This document shows positions 34,889 to 44,315 of a DNA stretch of 64,000 nt, piece after piece. Source of the DNA: Apilactobacillus apisilvae (GTDB taxonomy: Bacteria; Bacillota; Bacilli; Lactobacillales; Lactobacillaceae). The translations under genes were made by a program, and so were the position numbers. The notes below the pieces were generated by a model, which was not told the origin of the DNA, ran no database searches, and worked only from the letters and a program-made list of their open reading frames with translations. The DNA lies in contig NZ_CP093362.1 in the NCBI RefSeq assembly GCF_023380225.1, positions 682,001 through 746,000 on the forward strand, read 5' to 3'. Positions within the stretch are counted from its first letter, which is position 1; every line of letters starts with the position of its first letter.

Positions 34889-37189
34889 TTATTGTAAATC
34901 ATAAAATTGTGCAGGCACACTATCGAAAATTGGTGACAATGTCTTTTCAGCAATGATGGTTAATTCATGCATTGCTCTTGTACAAATTGTATAAACTAAT
35001 TGACGGTCTGCTTCATCACCATATTGTTCAGCAGTAGCATCCCACATCACTACAGAATCAAATTCTAGCCCTTTGGCAAGGTATGAAGGAATAATGAGGG
35101 TACCAGTAGCCAAACGTTGATTTTCAGTTCTAATAAGCGTATTTTTTGCGTCCATTTGGTCTAATTGTTCGGATAATGATTCAGCATCACCTAAAGTTTT
35201 AACAATTATCGCTGTCGTATCATGTTTTTGCTGATCGGCATTAATTTTATCATTTAATTGTTGTAATGCTTCACTATGATTATCGACAAAATTAATCATT
35301 GGTTTATCGCCTTCACGCGCAAATGATTCAATTTCAACACCATCGCCCAATAAATACTTGGTAAAATCAGTAATTTGTTCAGTTGAACGGTATGACTTAG
35401 TTAACTGAACTACATTGGTCTTTTCTGGATCAAACATTGTGCCCAGTTCTTCCAATAATTTGTGACTATTTTCATGGGTAAAGATTGCTTGATTCAAATC
35501 TCCTAGTAAAGTAAAACGAGCACGAGGGAAAGTGAATTTTAAGAATGCCATTTGGAAAGCCGTGTAATCTTGCACTTCATCAATGAATAAATATCTAATA
35601 TCAGTTTTTGCACGTTTACCAGATACTTTATCGAATAAATATAGATAAGCTGACACATCAGAAATTGAGATGTTCCCGGATTTCATTTGTGCAATTGATT
35701 TATCAACACTAGCTTCCCAGGCGTCTTTCGTTAAATCATATTCTTCTAAATTAACTAGATTAGGAATATTTCTTAACATGTGAACGAATTGATTATTAAT
35801 TCTTAAGAAACGAGCATGCACAATTTGTTTACGAACTTTCTTAAAAGCACCAATTACAATGTGTTTAGCTAAGAAATTAAATTCTTTATCTGCGTTTTCA
35901 AATTCATCCGGATGGGTTCTTTGCACTGCTTCAATTTGTTCACGGCCCAAATCTTGAACTGCTTCTTCAACCCATGGTTTCTTCATTTCTGCTTTAACAC
36001 GACGATTTAAAATTTTAATCAAACGTTCTTTTGTTGCAGATAAACGATTTCTTAAATTGTAGTTTTCATTGAAGCTATAGTATATTTCAGCAATTTTTTC
36101 TTTTGAAATAAAAATTTCATCATTGAACTTCAAGTTTTTAAACTTCATATCTTCAGTATTCAAATGGTTAGCATATGCGGTCGCCGCCTTGAAATAATCT
36201 AAACTATTTTTAAGATTATTAATTTTGCGAATTTGACCATCTTCGGAGTTATCCTCTTCAAAACGTTCTGACAAAGTTTCAACATTCATATGTGGTACTC
36301 GTAAACTACTGTATTGGTAATAAGTCATTTGAACCATGTTTTGTTCACCCAATTCAGGCAAAACTTGATTAACATAATCATTAAATAATTGGTTAGGTGA
36401 GAACAAGATTACTTGCCCAGAATGTAATTTCCCACGGTATTGATATAGTAAGAACGCAATTCTTTGTAAAACAGCAGCTGTTTTACCAGAACCAGCAGCA
36501 CCTTGCACAAATAATAAGTCTGAATCAGTATCACGGATAATCTTATTTTGTTCAGATTGAATGGTGGTAACAATACTCTTCATCTTAGTGCTAGATTTAC
36601 CATTTAAGTTATCTAACAACATTTGATCGCCAACGACTTGATCAGTATCAAAGATGGTATCAATTTCACCATCTTTAATTTGAAATTGACGTTTTAAAGT
36701 TACATTAACTGTTTGTGTTCCCATTGGAGTATTGTAAGTTAATTTACCAATTTTACTATCATAATAAATACTAGAAATTGGTGCACGCCAATCATAGATT
36801 AAATAATGATCAGGTGTATCGGCAAAAGAACCTAGACCAATATAGATTGTTTCAGGTTGACCTTCGCCTGCTTCTTCAAAGTCCAGACGTGCAAAGTATG
36901 GACGTGCTTGCATTTTATTTAATTTATCATATTCTTTAGTTGCGTGTTTCCAGCTATTTTCACGTTCTTCTAGCATTTGTTGCTGTTGACGAATTGAAAC
37001 TGATGTTTCCATCATTCCACTATAAGTATTAGTTTTTAAACGGACATCATTGTAAAAATTTTTGTTAATTGCACTTTCATCTTTTTCAGCACGGTTAATT
37101 TTTTGTGCAGCTTCTGTCTTGGCTACACCGATTTTGCCCAAAACATTTTTTAAATGTTTGGTTTCATATTCTCTAATTGAGTCAGTCAT
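34889..37189 (-). CDS. helD: HelD-type UvrD/Rep-like helicase
   Basis: Cytoplasmic superfamily 1 ATPase of 766 aa. The N-terminal ~90 residues form a helical coiled-coil arm, then YIGLGSFADTPDHYLIYDWRAPISSIYYD is a HelD hallmark. Walker A is GAAGSGKTAAVLQRIA (230-238), YLFIDEVQDYTAFQ is Walker B, LLGDLNQAIFTHEN follows, and the C-terminal LATGTLIIPSYLAKGLEFDSVVMWDA is motif V. In Bacillus subtilis HelD removes stalled RNA polymerase from DNA and nucleic acid so it can be reused. Single gene with its own ribosome site (GGGGGAAA) and terminator. Confidence 0.92.
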   Translation of the reverse strand: MTDSIREYETKHLKNVLGKIGVAKTEAAQKINRAEKDESAINKNFYNDVRLKTNTYSGMMETSVSIRQQQQMLEERENSWKHATKEYDKLNKMQARPYFARLDFEEAGEGQPETIYIGLGSFADTPDHYLIYDWRAPISSIYYDSKIGKLTYNTPMGTQTVNVTLKRQFQIKDGEIDTIFDTDQVVGDQMLLDNLNGKSSTKMKSIVTTIQSEQNKIIRDTDSDLLFVQGAAGSGKTAAVLQRIAFLLYQYRGKLHSGQVILFSPNQLFNDYVNQVLPELGEQNMVQMTYYQYSSLRVPHMNVETLSERFEEDNSEDGQIRKINNLKNSLDYFKAATAYANHLNTEDMKFKNLKFNDEIFISKEKIAEIYYSFNENYNLRNRLSATKERLIKILNRRVKAEMKKPWVEEAVQDLGREQIEAVQRTHPDEFENADKEFNFLAKHIVIGAFKKVRKQIVHARFLRINNQFVHMLRNIPNLVNLEEYDLTKDAWEASVDKSIAQMKSGNISISDVSAYLYLFDKVSGKRAKTDIRYLFIDEVQDYTAFQMAFLKFTFPRARFTLLGDLNQAIFTHENSHKLLEELGTMFDPEKTNVVQLTKSYRSTEQITDFTKYLLGDGVEIESFAREGDKPMINFVDNHSEALQQLNDKINADQQKHDTTAIIVKTLGDAESLSEQLDQMDAKNTLIRTENQRLATGTLIIPSYLAKGLEFDSVVMWDATAEQYGDEADRQLVYTICTRAMHELTIIAEKTLSPIFDSVPAQFYDLQ

Positions 37190-37348
37190 TTAGACATTTC
37201 CCCCATTCAAAAAGTTGATTAATAATTCTAGCACATTTTTTTTACAATTCAAAGCGTTTAAATTGAGTGACATCTTTTTAACCTAGTGATTTTATATGAT
37301 AAAATGAATTTATAAAGTATGTGTTTTTAAAAACAAGGAGGTTTTTTT

Positions 37349-38011
37349 ATGATTAATATTTATCTAGTACGTCATGGACAAACTTATTTAAACAAATATT
37401 TCCGTATTCAAGGTTTATCAAATGCACCTTTAACCGTTAAGGGTGTAGCTGATGCTGTTGATGCTGGAAAAAGACTAAGTGGAATTAAGTTTGATCACGC
37501 CTACTCAAGTGATATGCCACGTGCATATGATACTGGTAAATATATTTTGCAACAAAACCCTTCAGACATTAAAGAACCAACTATGGATACTGCTTTCCGT
37601 GAAGAAAACTTTGGTTACTTTGAAGGAAACGATAGCGAACAAGCTTGGCACCAAATTGGTGGCCCTAAAGGTATGGGAAGCTATGGCGAAATGATTGATA
37701 AGTTAGGTATGGGTGGTACTGCTGATTTAATCGCAGAAGCTGATCCATATGGCGATGCTGAAACTGACGATGACATTCGCGCTCGCTTTATGCCTGGACT
37801 TAAAAAAGCCATTCAAAATGCTAAAGATGGTGAAAATGTATTAATTGCTGCACATGGTACTATTATCAGATGGGCAATTTCTCAATTTGCTGACAGCAGT
37901 ATTGATGTTTCAGAATCCATTTTAAATGGTAGTGTTTCAAAATTAACTGCAGAACCAGATGGCACTAACATTAAAGTTGAATATTATAACCGTAAAGATG
38001 AAAATGTATAA
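37349..38011 (+). CDS. Histidine phosphatase (phosphoglycerate mutase-like) family protein
   Basis: Cytoplasmic protein of 220 aa. IYLVRHGQTYLN holds the catalytic Arg-His-Gly motif at the N-terminus, SSDMPRAYDTG the second Arg, FREENFGYFEG the Glu, and LIAAHGTIIRW the second His. This pattern marks a phosphatase or cofactor-dependent mutase of the HP superfamily; in lactobacilli several such paralogues exist and the substrate is usually unknown. Strong AAGGAGG ribosome site. Divergent from helD and followed by a clear terminator. Confidence 0.9.
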   Translation: MINIYLVRHGQTYLNKYFRIQGLSNAPLTVKGVADAVDAGKRLSGIKFDHAYSSDMPRAYDTGKYILQQNPSDIKEPTMDTAFREENFGYFEGNDSEQAWHQIGGPKGMGSYGEMIDKLGMGGTADLIAEADPYGDAETDDDIRARFMPGLKKAIQNAKDGENVLIAAHGTIIRWAISQFADSSIDVSESILNGSVSKLTAEPDGTNIKVEYYNRKDENV

Positions 38012-38022
38012 TTAAGTAAATT

Positions 38023-38057
38023 AAAAGAGTCGTTATCATTAAGATAACGGCTCTTTT
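38023..38057. terminator. Bidirectional terminator
   Basis: AAAAGAGTCGTTATC/GATAACGGCTCTTTT stem, one G-U pair, T6 on the plus side; between convergent genes. Confidence 0.87.
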
Positions 38058-38321
38058 TTATCCCCAGCTATATTTTCCTAAGAAATAATGGGTAATCCAC
38101 CAGGCGGAATAGAATTGAAAAAAGAAAATAAAAAGTTCTAGTCCTCCTTGTAAAATATTAATGTAAGGAAAATTAATAAAATAAAAAAATATGTCAAGAA
38201 CATATGACAAAATATTAGATGATAAAACAAGCATCACGATATAAACACATATCCACGATACTTTATGTCCAATCATCGCATGGCGGCGTTCTTTAAATTC
38301 TTCATCTTCTTTATAACTCAT
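38058..38321 (-). CDS. Hypothetical two-segment membrane protein, 87 aa
   Basis: No family recognised. A charged N-terminus (MSYKEDEEFKERRHAMIGHK) precedes two hydrophobic segments (about residues 27-50 and 54-78). AGGAG lies about 13 nt before the ATG. It is a single gene between the phosphatase and the Opp operon end. Real, given the ribosome site and defined flanks, but unnamed. Confidence 0.68.
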   Translation of the reverse strand: MSYKEDEEFKERRHAMIGHKVSWICVYIVMLVLSSNILSYVLDIFFYFINFPYINILQGGLELFIFFFQFYSAWWITHYFLGKYSWG

Positions 38322-38370
38322 TAAAATAAAAAACTCCTAAATATAATCTATTAGTATTGTAGCAAAAAAG

Positions 38371-38402
38371 CCACTGAAATTTAATGTTCCAGCGGCTTTA
38401 TT
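38371..38402 (-). terminator. Terminator of the opp operon
   Basis: AAAGCCGCTGGAA/TTTCAGTGGCTTT stem followed by T6 on the minus strand, just after oppF. Confidence 0.85.
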
Positions 38403-39353
38403 TTATTTATCACTGTCTTTTAAACGTTCTTTATACATAGCAATTTCATCATCGGCAGCACGAACATAATGGTTAGGTGCAATTTCAACTAACTTACGTT
38501 CTTTATCATCGTCTTCTTGACTAGGATCATAATCGACAATCTCACGACTGCGTTCGTAATCTGGATCAGGAACTGGAACCGCTGATAATAAACTTCTTGT
38601 ATAATCATGCAATGGATTTTTGTATAATTCATCGGCATCAGCAATTTCTAACATTCGACCATAATGCATAACACCAATTCGATCACTAATGTATTTCACC
38701 ATGGACAAGTCATGGGCAATAAATAAGTATGTTAACTTACGTTTCTTTTGTAAGTCTTTTAACAAATTAACTACTTGAGCTTGAATAGAAACATCCAAAG
38801 CAGAAATAGGTTCATCAGCGATAATAAATTTTGGCTTAACCGCTAAAGCACGTGCAATTCCGATACGTTGTCTTTGACCACCAGAAAATTCATGTGGATA
38901 ACGGTTAGCATGTTCTTTATTTAAACCAACAGTTTCAAGTAAATCTTCAACTTGATGATTACGATCTTCATTATCCTTAGCCAAATGATTAATATCAATT
39001 CCTTCAGCGATAATGTCCTTAACCTTCATTCGAGGATTTAAAGAAGCATATGGATCTTGGAAAATTGTTTGAATATTACTTCTGAATTGTTGTTTTTGTT
39101 GTTTGTGTTTTAATTTAGAAACATCTTCACCATCAAAAACAATTTTACCAGCAGTAGGTTCATATAAATGACTAATAGCACGACCAGTTGTGGTTTTACC
39201 AGAACCGGATTCACCTACTAAACCAAATGTTTCACCCTTATAAACAGTAAATGAAATATCATCTACCGCTTTAACTTCATCTGCTTTCCCAACGTTGAAG
39301 TATTGTTTTAAGCCTTCTACTTCTAAAATCTTAGGAGCATTTTTGTCTAACAT
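38403..39353 (-). CDS. oppF: Oligopeptide ABC transporter ATP-binding protein OppF
   Basis: Cytoplasmic ATPase of 316 aa that powers peptide import together with OppD. Walker A GLVGESGSGKTTTGRAI, QDPYASLNPRMKV (Q-loop), signature FSGGQRQRIGIARALA, Walker B FIIADEPISALDVS and switch FIAHDLSMVKY are all present. The C-terminal oligopeptide-type extension (NPLHDYTRSLLSAVPVPDP) is specific for peptide/nickel ABC ATPases. Last gene of the opp operon, 18 bp after oppD. Confidence 0.96.
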   Translation of the reverse strand: MLDKNAPKILEVEGLKQYFNVGKADEVKAVDDISFTVYKGETFGLVGESGSGKTTTGRAISHLYEPTAGKIVFDGEDVSKLKHKQQKQQFRSNIQTIFQDPYASLNPRMKVKDIIAEGIDINHLAKDNEDRNHQVEDLLETVGLNKEHANRYPHEFSGGQRQRIGIARALAVKPKFIIADEPISALDVSIQAQVVNLLKDLQKKRKLTYLFIAHDLSMVKYISDRIGVMHYGRMLEIADADELYKNPLHDYTRSLLSAVPVPDPDYERSREIVDYDPSQEDDDKERKLVEIAPNHYVRAADDEIAMYKERLKDSDK

Positions 39354-39371
39354 AATTCCACCACCTAAATA

Positions 39372-40418
39372 TTATTTATTACGTGTTTTTTTAAAGTATT
39401 CTTGACGCTTGGTAATGTCAGCTGGTGGAGTCACCTTAGGTGCTCTTTCATCTAACAACCAAGTTGCAGCATAATGAGTATTTGAAACTTTAAAAAATGG
39501 TGGTTGCTGTATTGTATCAGCTTTTAATGCATACTTATTTCTAGCAGCGAAAGCGTCACCAACTGGAGGTTCCAACAAATCAGGAGGTGTTCCTGGAATT
39601 GATGGTAATACTTCAGCATCAGTATCAAGGGTAGGCATTGAACCTAATAGTCCCCATGTATATGGATGTTTAGCATTGTAGAAAATTTCATCAACTTTTC
39701 CATATTCAACAATCTTACCAGCATACATAACCGCTACACGGTCAGCCATACCAGCAACAACTCCTAAATCATGGGTGATAAAGATAATTGAAGTATTAAT
39801 CTTAGTTTGTAATTCTTTCATCAAATTAAGAATTTTGGATTGAATTGTAACATCCAAAGCTGTTGTTGGTTCATCAGCAATTAGAACTTGAGGATAGTTA
39901 ACCAAAGCAATTGCAATCACAATTCTTTGACGCATCCCACCTGAGAATTGGTATGGATAATCATTAATACGTTCTTTCGCATGTGTTATACCCACTAATT
40001 TCATCATTTCTAAAGCTTTTTTCATGGCTTTATCTTTGCTCATTCCTTGATGAACACGCAATGGTTCAGCAATTTGTTTTCCAACTTTCATGGTTGGATC
40101 CAATGAAGTCATTGGATCTTGGAAAATTTCAGCAATACTTTTACCACGAATTTTACTTAATTGTTTTTCATTTTTGTCTAAAATTTCTTCATCTTTAAAC
40201 TTAATGCTACCGCCAGCAATTTCAGCGTTAGGTGCATTCAATCCCATAATGCTTCGAGTAGTAACTGATTTACCAGAACCAGATTCACCCACAATTGCTA
40301 GGGTTTCACCTTTCTTCAAATCAAAACTAATATCACGAATGGCTTGAACTGTACCTGCATAAGTTTTGAAATTAATTTTTAAATTTCTAACTTCTAAGAT
40401 ATCGTCTTTGTTTTCCAT
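39372..40418 (-). CDS. oppD: Oligopeptide ABC transporter ATP-binding protein OppD
   Basis: Partner ATPase of OppF, 348 aa. Walker A AIVGESGSGKSVTTRSI, Q-loop FQDPMTSLDPTMKVG, signature FSGGMRQRIVIAIAL, Walker B VLIADEPTTALDVT and FITHDLGVVAG are intact. The C-terminal AKHPYTWGLLGSMPTLD piece is the oligopeptide-transporter domain; the family's usual iron-sulphur-type cysteines are not present in the tail, as in other lactobacilli. Ten bp after oppC. Confidence 0.96.
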   Translation of the reverse strand: MENKDDILEVRNLKINFKTYAGTVQAIRDISFDLKKGETLAIVGESGSGKSVTTRSIMGLNAPNAEIAGGSIKFKDEEILDKNEKQLSKIRGKSIAEIFQDPMTSLDPTMKVGKQIAEPLRVHQGMSKDKAMKKALEMMKLVGITHAKERINDYPYQFSGGMRQRIVIAIALVNYPQVLIADEPTTALDVTIQSKILNLMKELQTKINTSIIFITHDLGVVAGMADRVAVMYAGKIVEYGKVDEIFYNAKHPYTWGLLGSMPTLDTDAEVLPSIPGTPPDLLEPPVGDAFAARNKYALKADTIQQPPFFKVSNTHYAATWLLDERAPKVTPPADITKRQEYFKKTRNK

Positions 40419-40428
40419 TCTTAGTCAC

Positions 40429-41448
40429 CTACTCTCTTGATTTTGGATCAAATGCATCACGTAATCCATCACCTAAAATGTTAAATGCAATCATTAATAA
40501 TGATAGAACAACTGCAGGAACCCACATTTGGTAAGGTAAGAATTGGAATGATTTTTGACCGTTACTAATTAAAGTACCTAATGAAGCAGCTGGAGCTGGA
40601 ACTCCAATTCCGATAAATGATAGGAATGCTTCGAAGAAGATAGCATTAGGAATTGTAAACATAGTGTTGATGATAATAACACTAGTTAAGTTAGGTAGTA
40701 GATGTTTAAATGAAATCTTCCATGGACTTTCACCTAAAGATCTAGCTGCCAATACGAATTCTTGATTCTTTAATTCAAGAGTTTGAGCACGAACTAAACG
40801 CGCCATATTAATCCAACTAGTAAATGCAATTGCAATAATAATTGCAGGAATCCCTGGTTTTAAGATTAATAGTAGTAAAACCATAACAATTAAGTTAGGA
40901 ATTGATAGCATGATTTCAATTACACGTTGCATGAATGTATCAATCTTGCCACCTTTCCAACCGGAAATAATTCCGTAGGCAACTCCAATTGTTAAATCAA
41001 AGAATGTTGCGACAACGGCAATGATTAGTGAAATTCTAGTTCCGTAAAGGGTTCTAGCCAATAAATCACGACCTAAGTAATCACTACCTAACCAAAAGTA
41101 ATGGTTAGCAGCAGCACCAGTATAAGCATTCACTCTTTGACCACCTTGAACTAAAGTTCCGTTAAAACCAGGAATATCAATTCCTGGAATTCTTGGTGGT
41201 AAGTTATTTAAGTTTGGATTAGTAGTAATATTGCTCATTGAAGGTACTAAAGCAGAACCAAATGCAACAACAAACAATATAATCAAAATAACTAATGAAA
41301 CCATTGCAGCTTTGTTTTTCTTTAGTCGACGCCAAGAATCTCGTAAGAAAGTTAATGACGGAGCGGCAATTTTTTCATTATCTAGATGTGAACCATCTGA
41401 TAGTGGTTCAAAAGCATCTTTTGGTAATTCTTTTGCTTTATCTGCCAT
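40429..41448 (-). CDS. oppC: Oligopeptide ABC transporter permease OppC
   Basis: Membrane permease of 339 aa with about six segments. The N-terminal cytoplasmic region (SLTFLRDSWRRLKKNKAAMVSLVILIILF) is the OppC_N domain. The EAA loop ARLVRAQTLELKNQEFVLAARSLGESPWKISFKHLLPNL, which contacts the ATPases, is clear. An extracytoplasmic loop between segments 1 and 2 is long (GAAANHYFWLGSDYLGRDLLAR). It forms the pore with OppB. Confidence 0.95.
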   Translation of the reverse strand: MADKAKELPKDAFEPLSDGSHLDNEKIAAPSLTFLRDSWRRLKKNKAAMVSLVILIILFVVAFGSALVPSMSNITTNPNLNNLPPRIPGIDIPGFNGTLVQGGQRVNAYTGAAANHYFWLGSDYLGRDLLARTLYGTRISLIIAVVATFFDLTIGVAYGIISGWKGGKIDTFMQRVIEIMLSIPNLIVMVLLLLILKPGIPAIIIAIAFTSWINMARLVRAQTLELKNQEFVLAARSLGESPWKISFKHLLPNLTSVIIINTMFTIPNAIFFEAFLSFIGIGVPAPAASLGTLISNGQKSFQFLPYQMWVPAVVLSLLMIAFNILGDGLRDAFDPKSRE

Positions 41449-41452
41449 ATGA

Positions 41453-42382
41453 TTAACCCTTCTTTCCTGTAATTCTGATTCTTGGATCGATTAATCCGTA
41501 AACAATATCTGTAATTAATAAAACAACACATAACATGAAGCAATACAAAATTGTTAGTCCCATAATGGTTGGGTAATCATTAGTTACAATTGAGTTAACG
41601 AATTGTTCACCGATACCAGGAATAGCAAAAATATTTTCAACAACTAGTGAACCGGTCATAATATTAACGGCTAATGGTCCAACAATTGTTACCAATGGAA
41701 TCAAACTATTTCTTAAAGCATGATGGTAGATAATTCCAAATTTACTTAGCCCTTTAGCACGAGCTAATTCAATGTAATCGTCACTTAATACATCAACCAT
41801 TTCAGTTCTAACGAAACGAGCTGATTCAGCAAATGGCAAAGCGGCCAACGCCAGCGTTGGTAAGATCGTATAAGCAAATCCACTCCAACCAGCAATTGGT
41901 AACATTCCCCATTTTAATGCAACGAAATATTGCAATAAAATTGAAAGAACAAATGAAGGAATTGAAATTCCTAAAATTGAAATAATGGTTGTTGTCGTAT
42001 CAACCCATGTTCCCTTTTTAATAGCTCCAATTGAACCAAAAACAATTCCACCGAAGACACCAAGAATAATTGCTTGCAATCCTAGTAATAATGATGGTCC
42101 AATTCTGCTAGAAATTAGGTAAGAAACTGGTTGATCACTAAATTGGAAAGAAGTTCCAAAATTACCATGAACAGCATTAACAATATAACTAATATATTGT
42201 TGCCAAACCGGTTTATTCAAACCATATTGCTGTAAAACAATATTTCTTTCTGAAGGTGATAACTTCGCTTCATTAGTTAATGGTGTTCCTGGCATTATCT
42301 TCATAAGGAAGAATGTAACTGTCGTTACAATAAATAATGTCAAGATCAAATAAAATATTCGTCTTGCCAGATATCTTACCAT
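41453..42382 (-). CDS. oppB: Oligopeptide ABC transporter permease OppB
   Basis: Membrane permease of 309 aa with about six segments. N-terminal MVRYLARRIFYLILTLFIVTTVTFFLMKIMPGTPL is characteristic, and the EAA loop VRTEMVDVLSDDYIELARAKGLSKFGIIYHHALRNSLIP is intact. Its stop lies 4 bp before oppC, so the two are tightly coupled. It is preceded by a 12-bp hairpin (42441-42483) after the first oppA gene. Confidence 0.95.
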   Translation of the reverse strand: MVRYLARRIFYLILTLFIVTTVTFFLMKIMPGTPLTNEAKLSPSERNIVLQQYGLNKPVWQQYISYIVNAVHGNFGTSFQFSDQPVSYLISSRIGPSLLLGLQAIILGVFGGIVFGSIGAIKKGTWVDTTTTIISILGISIPSFVLSILLQYFVALKWGMLPIAGWSGFAYTILPTLALAALPFAESARFVRTEMVDVLSDDYIELARAKGLSKFGIIYHHALRNSLIPLVTIVGPLAVNIMTGSLVVENIFAIPGIGEQFVNSIVTNDYPTIMGLTILYCFMLCVVLLITDIVYGLIDPRIRITGKKG

Positions 42383-42440
42383 AGATGAATCCCCACAATC
42401 TTTTTAAAATTTATACTAAACAATGTTCAATATGTATGGA

Positions 42441-42483
42441 AAGAGTTAAATATTTACATACAATTAGTAAGTATTTAACTCTT
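42441..42483 (-). promoter_or_regulatory. Intergenic hairpin between oppA and oppB
   Basis: AAGAGTTAAATA and TATTTAACTCTT are perfectly complementary, with a further TTAC/GTAA inside. Only a short TTTCC follows on the minus strand, so it is more likely a partial terminator or an mRNA-stabilising 3' structure than a full stop. Confidence 0.6.
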
Positions 42484-42529
42484 CTCCATTATAAGCTATT
42501 TAATTATAAAATCTCAAATAACTTGTGTA

Positions 42530-44158
42530 CTATTTATTTGATAAAGTAATATCTCTAAGGTTATATGGTGAACCTGTTGGGAAGAATTGAATTCCGTGAA
42601 CTCTTGGTTTAATAACTCTTGGAACTACTTGATGGTAGATAGGAATAATTCCTTGATCCGACATCAAAATCTTTTCAGCGTTTACTAAATCATCCCAACG
42701 TTTGCTTGCATTATTAGCATCAGCATTTTCAGCATTGTTTACTAAAGCATCGTATTCCTTGTTGCTCCAATCACCATTGTTGTATGAACCACCAGAAGTG
42801 AATAGTGACAAGAATGAAATTGGATCAGGGAAGTCAGCACCCCAAGCAGTTATAACCATGTCAAATTGGCCATTTTGTGAACGACTTAATCTTGACTTGA
42901 ATGGAATGTTTTGAGAAGTAACTTTCAAATTAGGAAGTTTTTGTAATGCGGTTTGTAAGAATTCAGTTGTACTCTTACCAGCAGCAGTATCGTCAGACAA
43001 TAATGATACGTTTAAAGACTTTTTACCAGTTTCTTTTAGACCTTTAGCCCATAACTTTTTAGCTTCTGCTAAGTTGTAACTTACACCAGTCTTAGTTCCA
43101 GCAGCTTCAGTAAAGTCTTTACCGTTACGTTTTGACATACCAGGAGCAACATATCCGACAGCTGGAGTTGATCCGTCACCTAAAACATCTTGAGTCAATT
43201 GATTACGGTCAATAGCCATGGAAATGGCTCTCCTAATATTAGTATTCTTGAATGCTGGATTAGATTTTTCATTCATTTCAATAAAGAAAGTAGTAGCAGC
43301 TTTTTGACTGTTCAATTCTTTACTATTCTTAAATTCATTAACTTGTTGTTTACCAGAAAGTGTATCGACATCCAATGAACCAGTTTGATATTGGTTCAAA
43401 GCAGTATTTGGATCTTTTTGAACGTTGAATTTAACACCATCAAATTTAATGTTTTTAGCGTTCCAGTAATCATTGTTCTTAACAAGTTTCCAACTATCAT
43501 TAGTACCAGTCCAACCAGTAACTTTAAATGGACCGTTGTAAATCATATTATTACTGTTAGTTCCATAAGAACTACCATATTTGTTAACAATTGATTCATT
43601 TTGTGGATAGAATGGAGCCATTGCAACTAAGTATTTGAAGTATGTTTGTGGTTTAGTTAGATTTACAACTAACTTATAATCACCATCAGCTTTAACACCA
43701 AGTGAAGAAAGTGGTGCTTTATTTTTACCAATTTCGGTCGCATTTTGAACGTGATCGAATAGGTATGAATATTGAGAAGCAGTCTTTGGATTAACTGTAC
43801 GTTGCCAACCATAAACGAAGTCTTTGGCAGTAACTGGTTTACCATTACTCCATTTAGAATGTCTCAAATTAAATGTATAAGTCTTACCATCTTTAGAAAC
43901 ATTGTAACTTTCAGCAACACCAGGCTTAACAGTATTGTTTTCACCTGACATTAATAGACCTTCATTACTATTATTTAATGTCCCAAAAGCAGTATTATCA
44001 GTTGCCTTTGATGCATCCAAAGTAGTTAAGTTAGCAGATTGTTGCCAATTAACCAACTTACTAGTTGATTCTTTACCACTATTATTACCACAAGCGGCTA
44101 ATAGAATCGCAGATGCCGCACCAACGGCACCTAACTTAACAACAGACTTTAATTTCAT
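42530..44158 (-). CDS. oppA: Oligopeptide-binding lipoprotein OppA (copy nearest oppB)
   Basis: Extracellular lipid-anchored receptor of 542 aa that hands peptides to OppBC. Lipoprotein signal MKLKSVVKLGAVGAASAILLAACGNN (lipobox LAAC). SBP_bac_5 features: YTFNLRHSKWSNGKPVTAKDFVYGWQRTVNP, YNGPFKVTGW, RRAISMAIDRNQLTQ, and PISFLSLFTSGGSYN near the C-terminus. The ATG at 44158 is chosen, 8 nt after GGGGG; the eight codons before it lack a ribosome site of their own. Very similar to the next two genes, with which it forms a tandem family. Confidence 0.94.
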   Translation of the reverse strand: MKLKSVVKLGAVGAASAILLAACGNNSGKESTSKLVNWQQSANLTTLDASKATDNTAFGTLNNSNEGLLMSGENNTVKPGVAESYNVSKDGKTYTFNLRHSKWSNGKPVTAKDFVYGWQRTVNPKTASQYSYLFDHVQNATEIGKNKAPLSSLGVKADGDYKLVVNLTKPQTYFKYLVAMAPFYPQNESIVNKYGSSYGTNSNNMIYNGPFKVTGWTGTNDSWKLVKNNDYWNAKNIKFDGVKFNVQKDPNTALNQYQTGSLDVDTLSGKQQVNEFKNSKELNSQKAATTFFIEMNEKSNPAFKNTNIRRAISMAIDRNQLTQDVLGDGSTPAVGYVAPGMSKRNGKDFTEAAGTKTGVSYNLAEAKKLWAKGLKETGKKSLNVSLLSDDTAAGKSTTEFLQTALQKLPNLKVTSQNIPFKSRLSRSQNGQFDMVITAWGADFPDPISFLSLFTSGGSYNNGDWSNKEYDALVNNAENADANNASKRWDDLVNAEKILMSDQGIIPIYHQVVPRVIKPRVHGIQFFPTGSPYNLRDITLSNK

Positions 44159-44315
44159 ATCCTTTACCCCCAATTCATACATCCATTCGCGAAATAGATT
44201 ACACTTCTTTTAAAAGGATTATTAAAATATTAACATTAATTAATTATAAAAAGCAATTAATTTTCTCATTTTATTTTAATTTTCGTATAAAAATCGCTTT
44301 CGATGTCATCTAACA

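Noticed and set aside
39983-40347. Open frames on the plus strand opposite oppD (and similar ones elsewhere)
   Set aside because: Shadows of well-supported genes, without ribosome sites or recognisable proteins.
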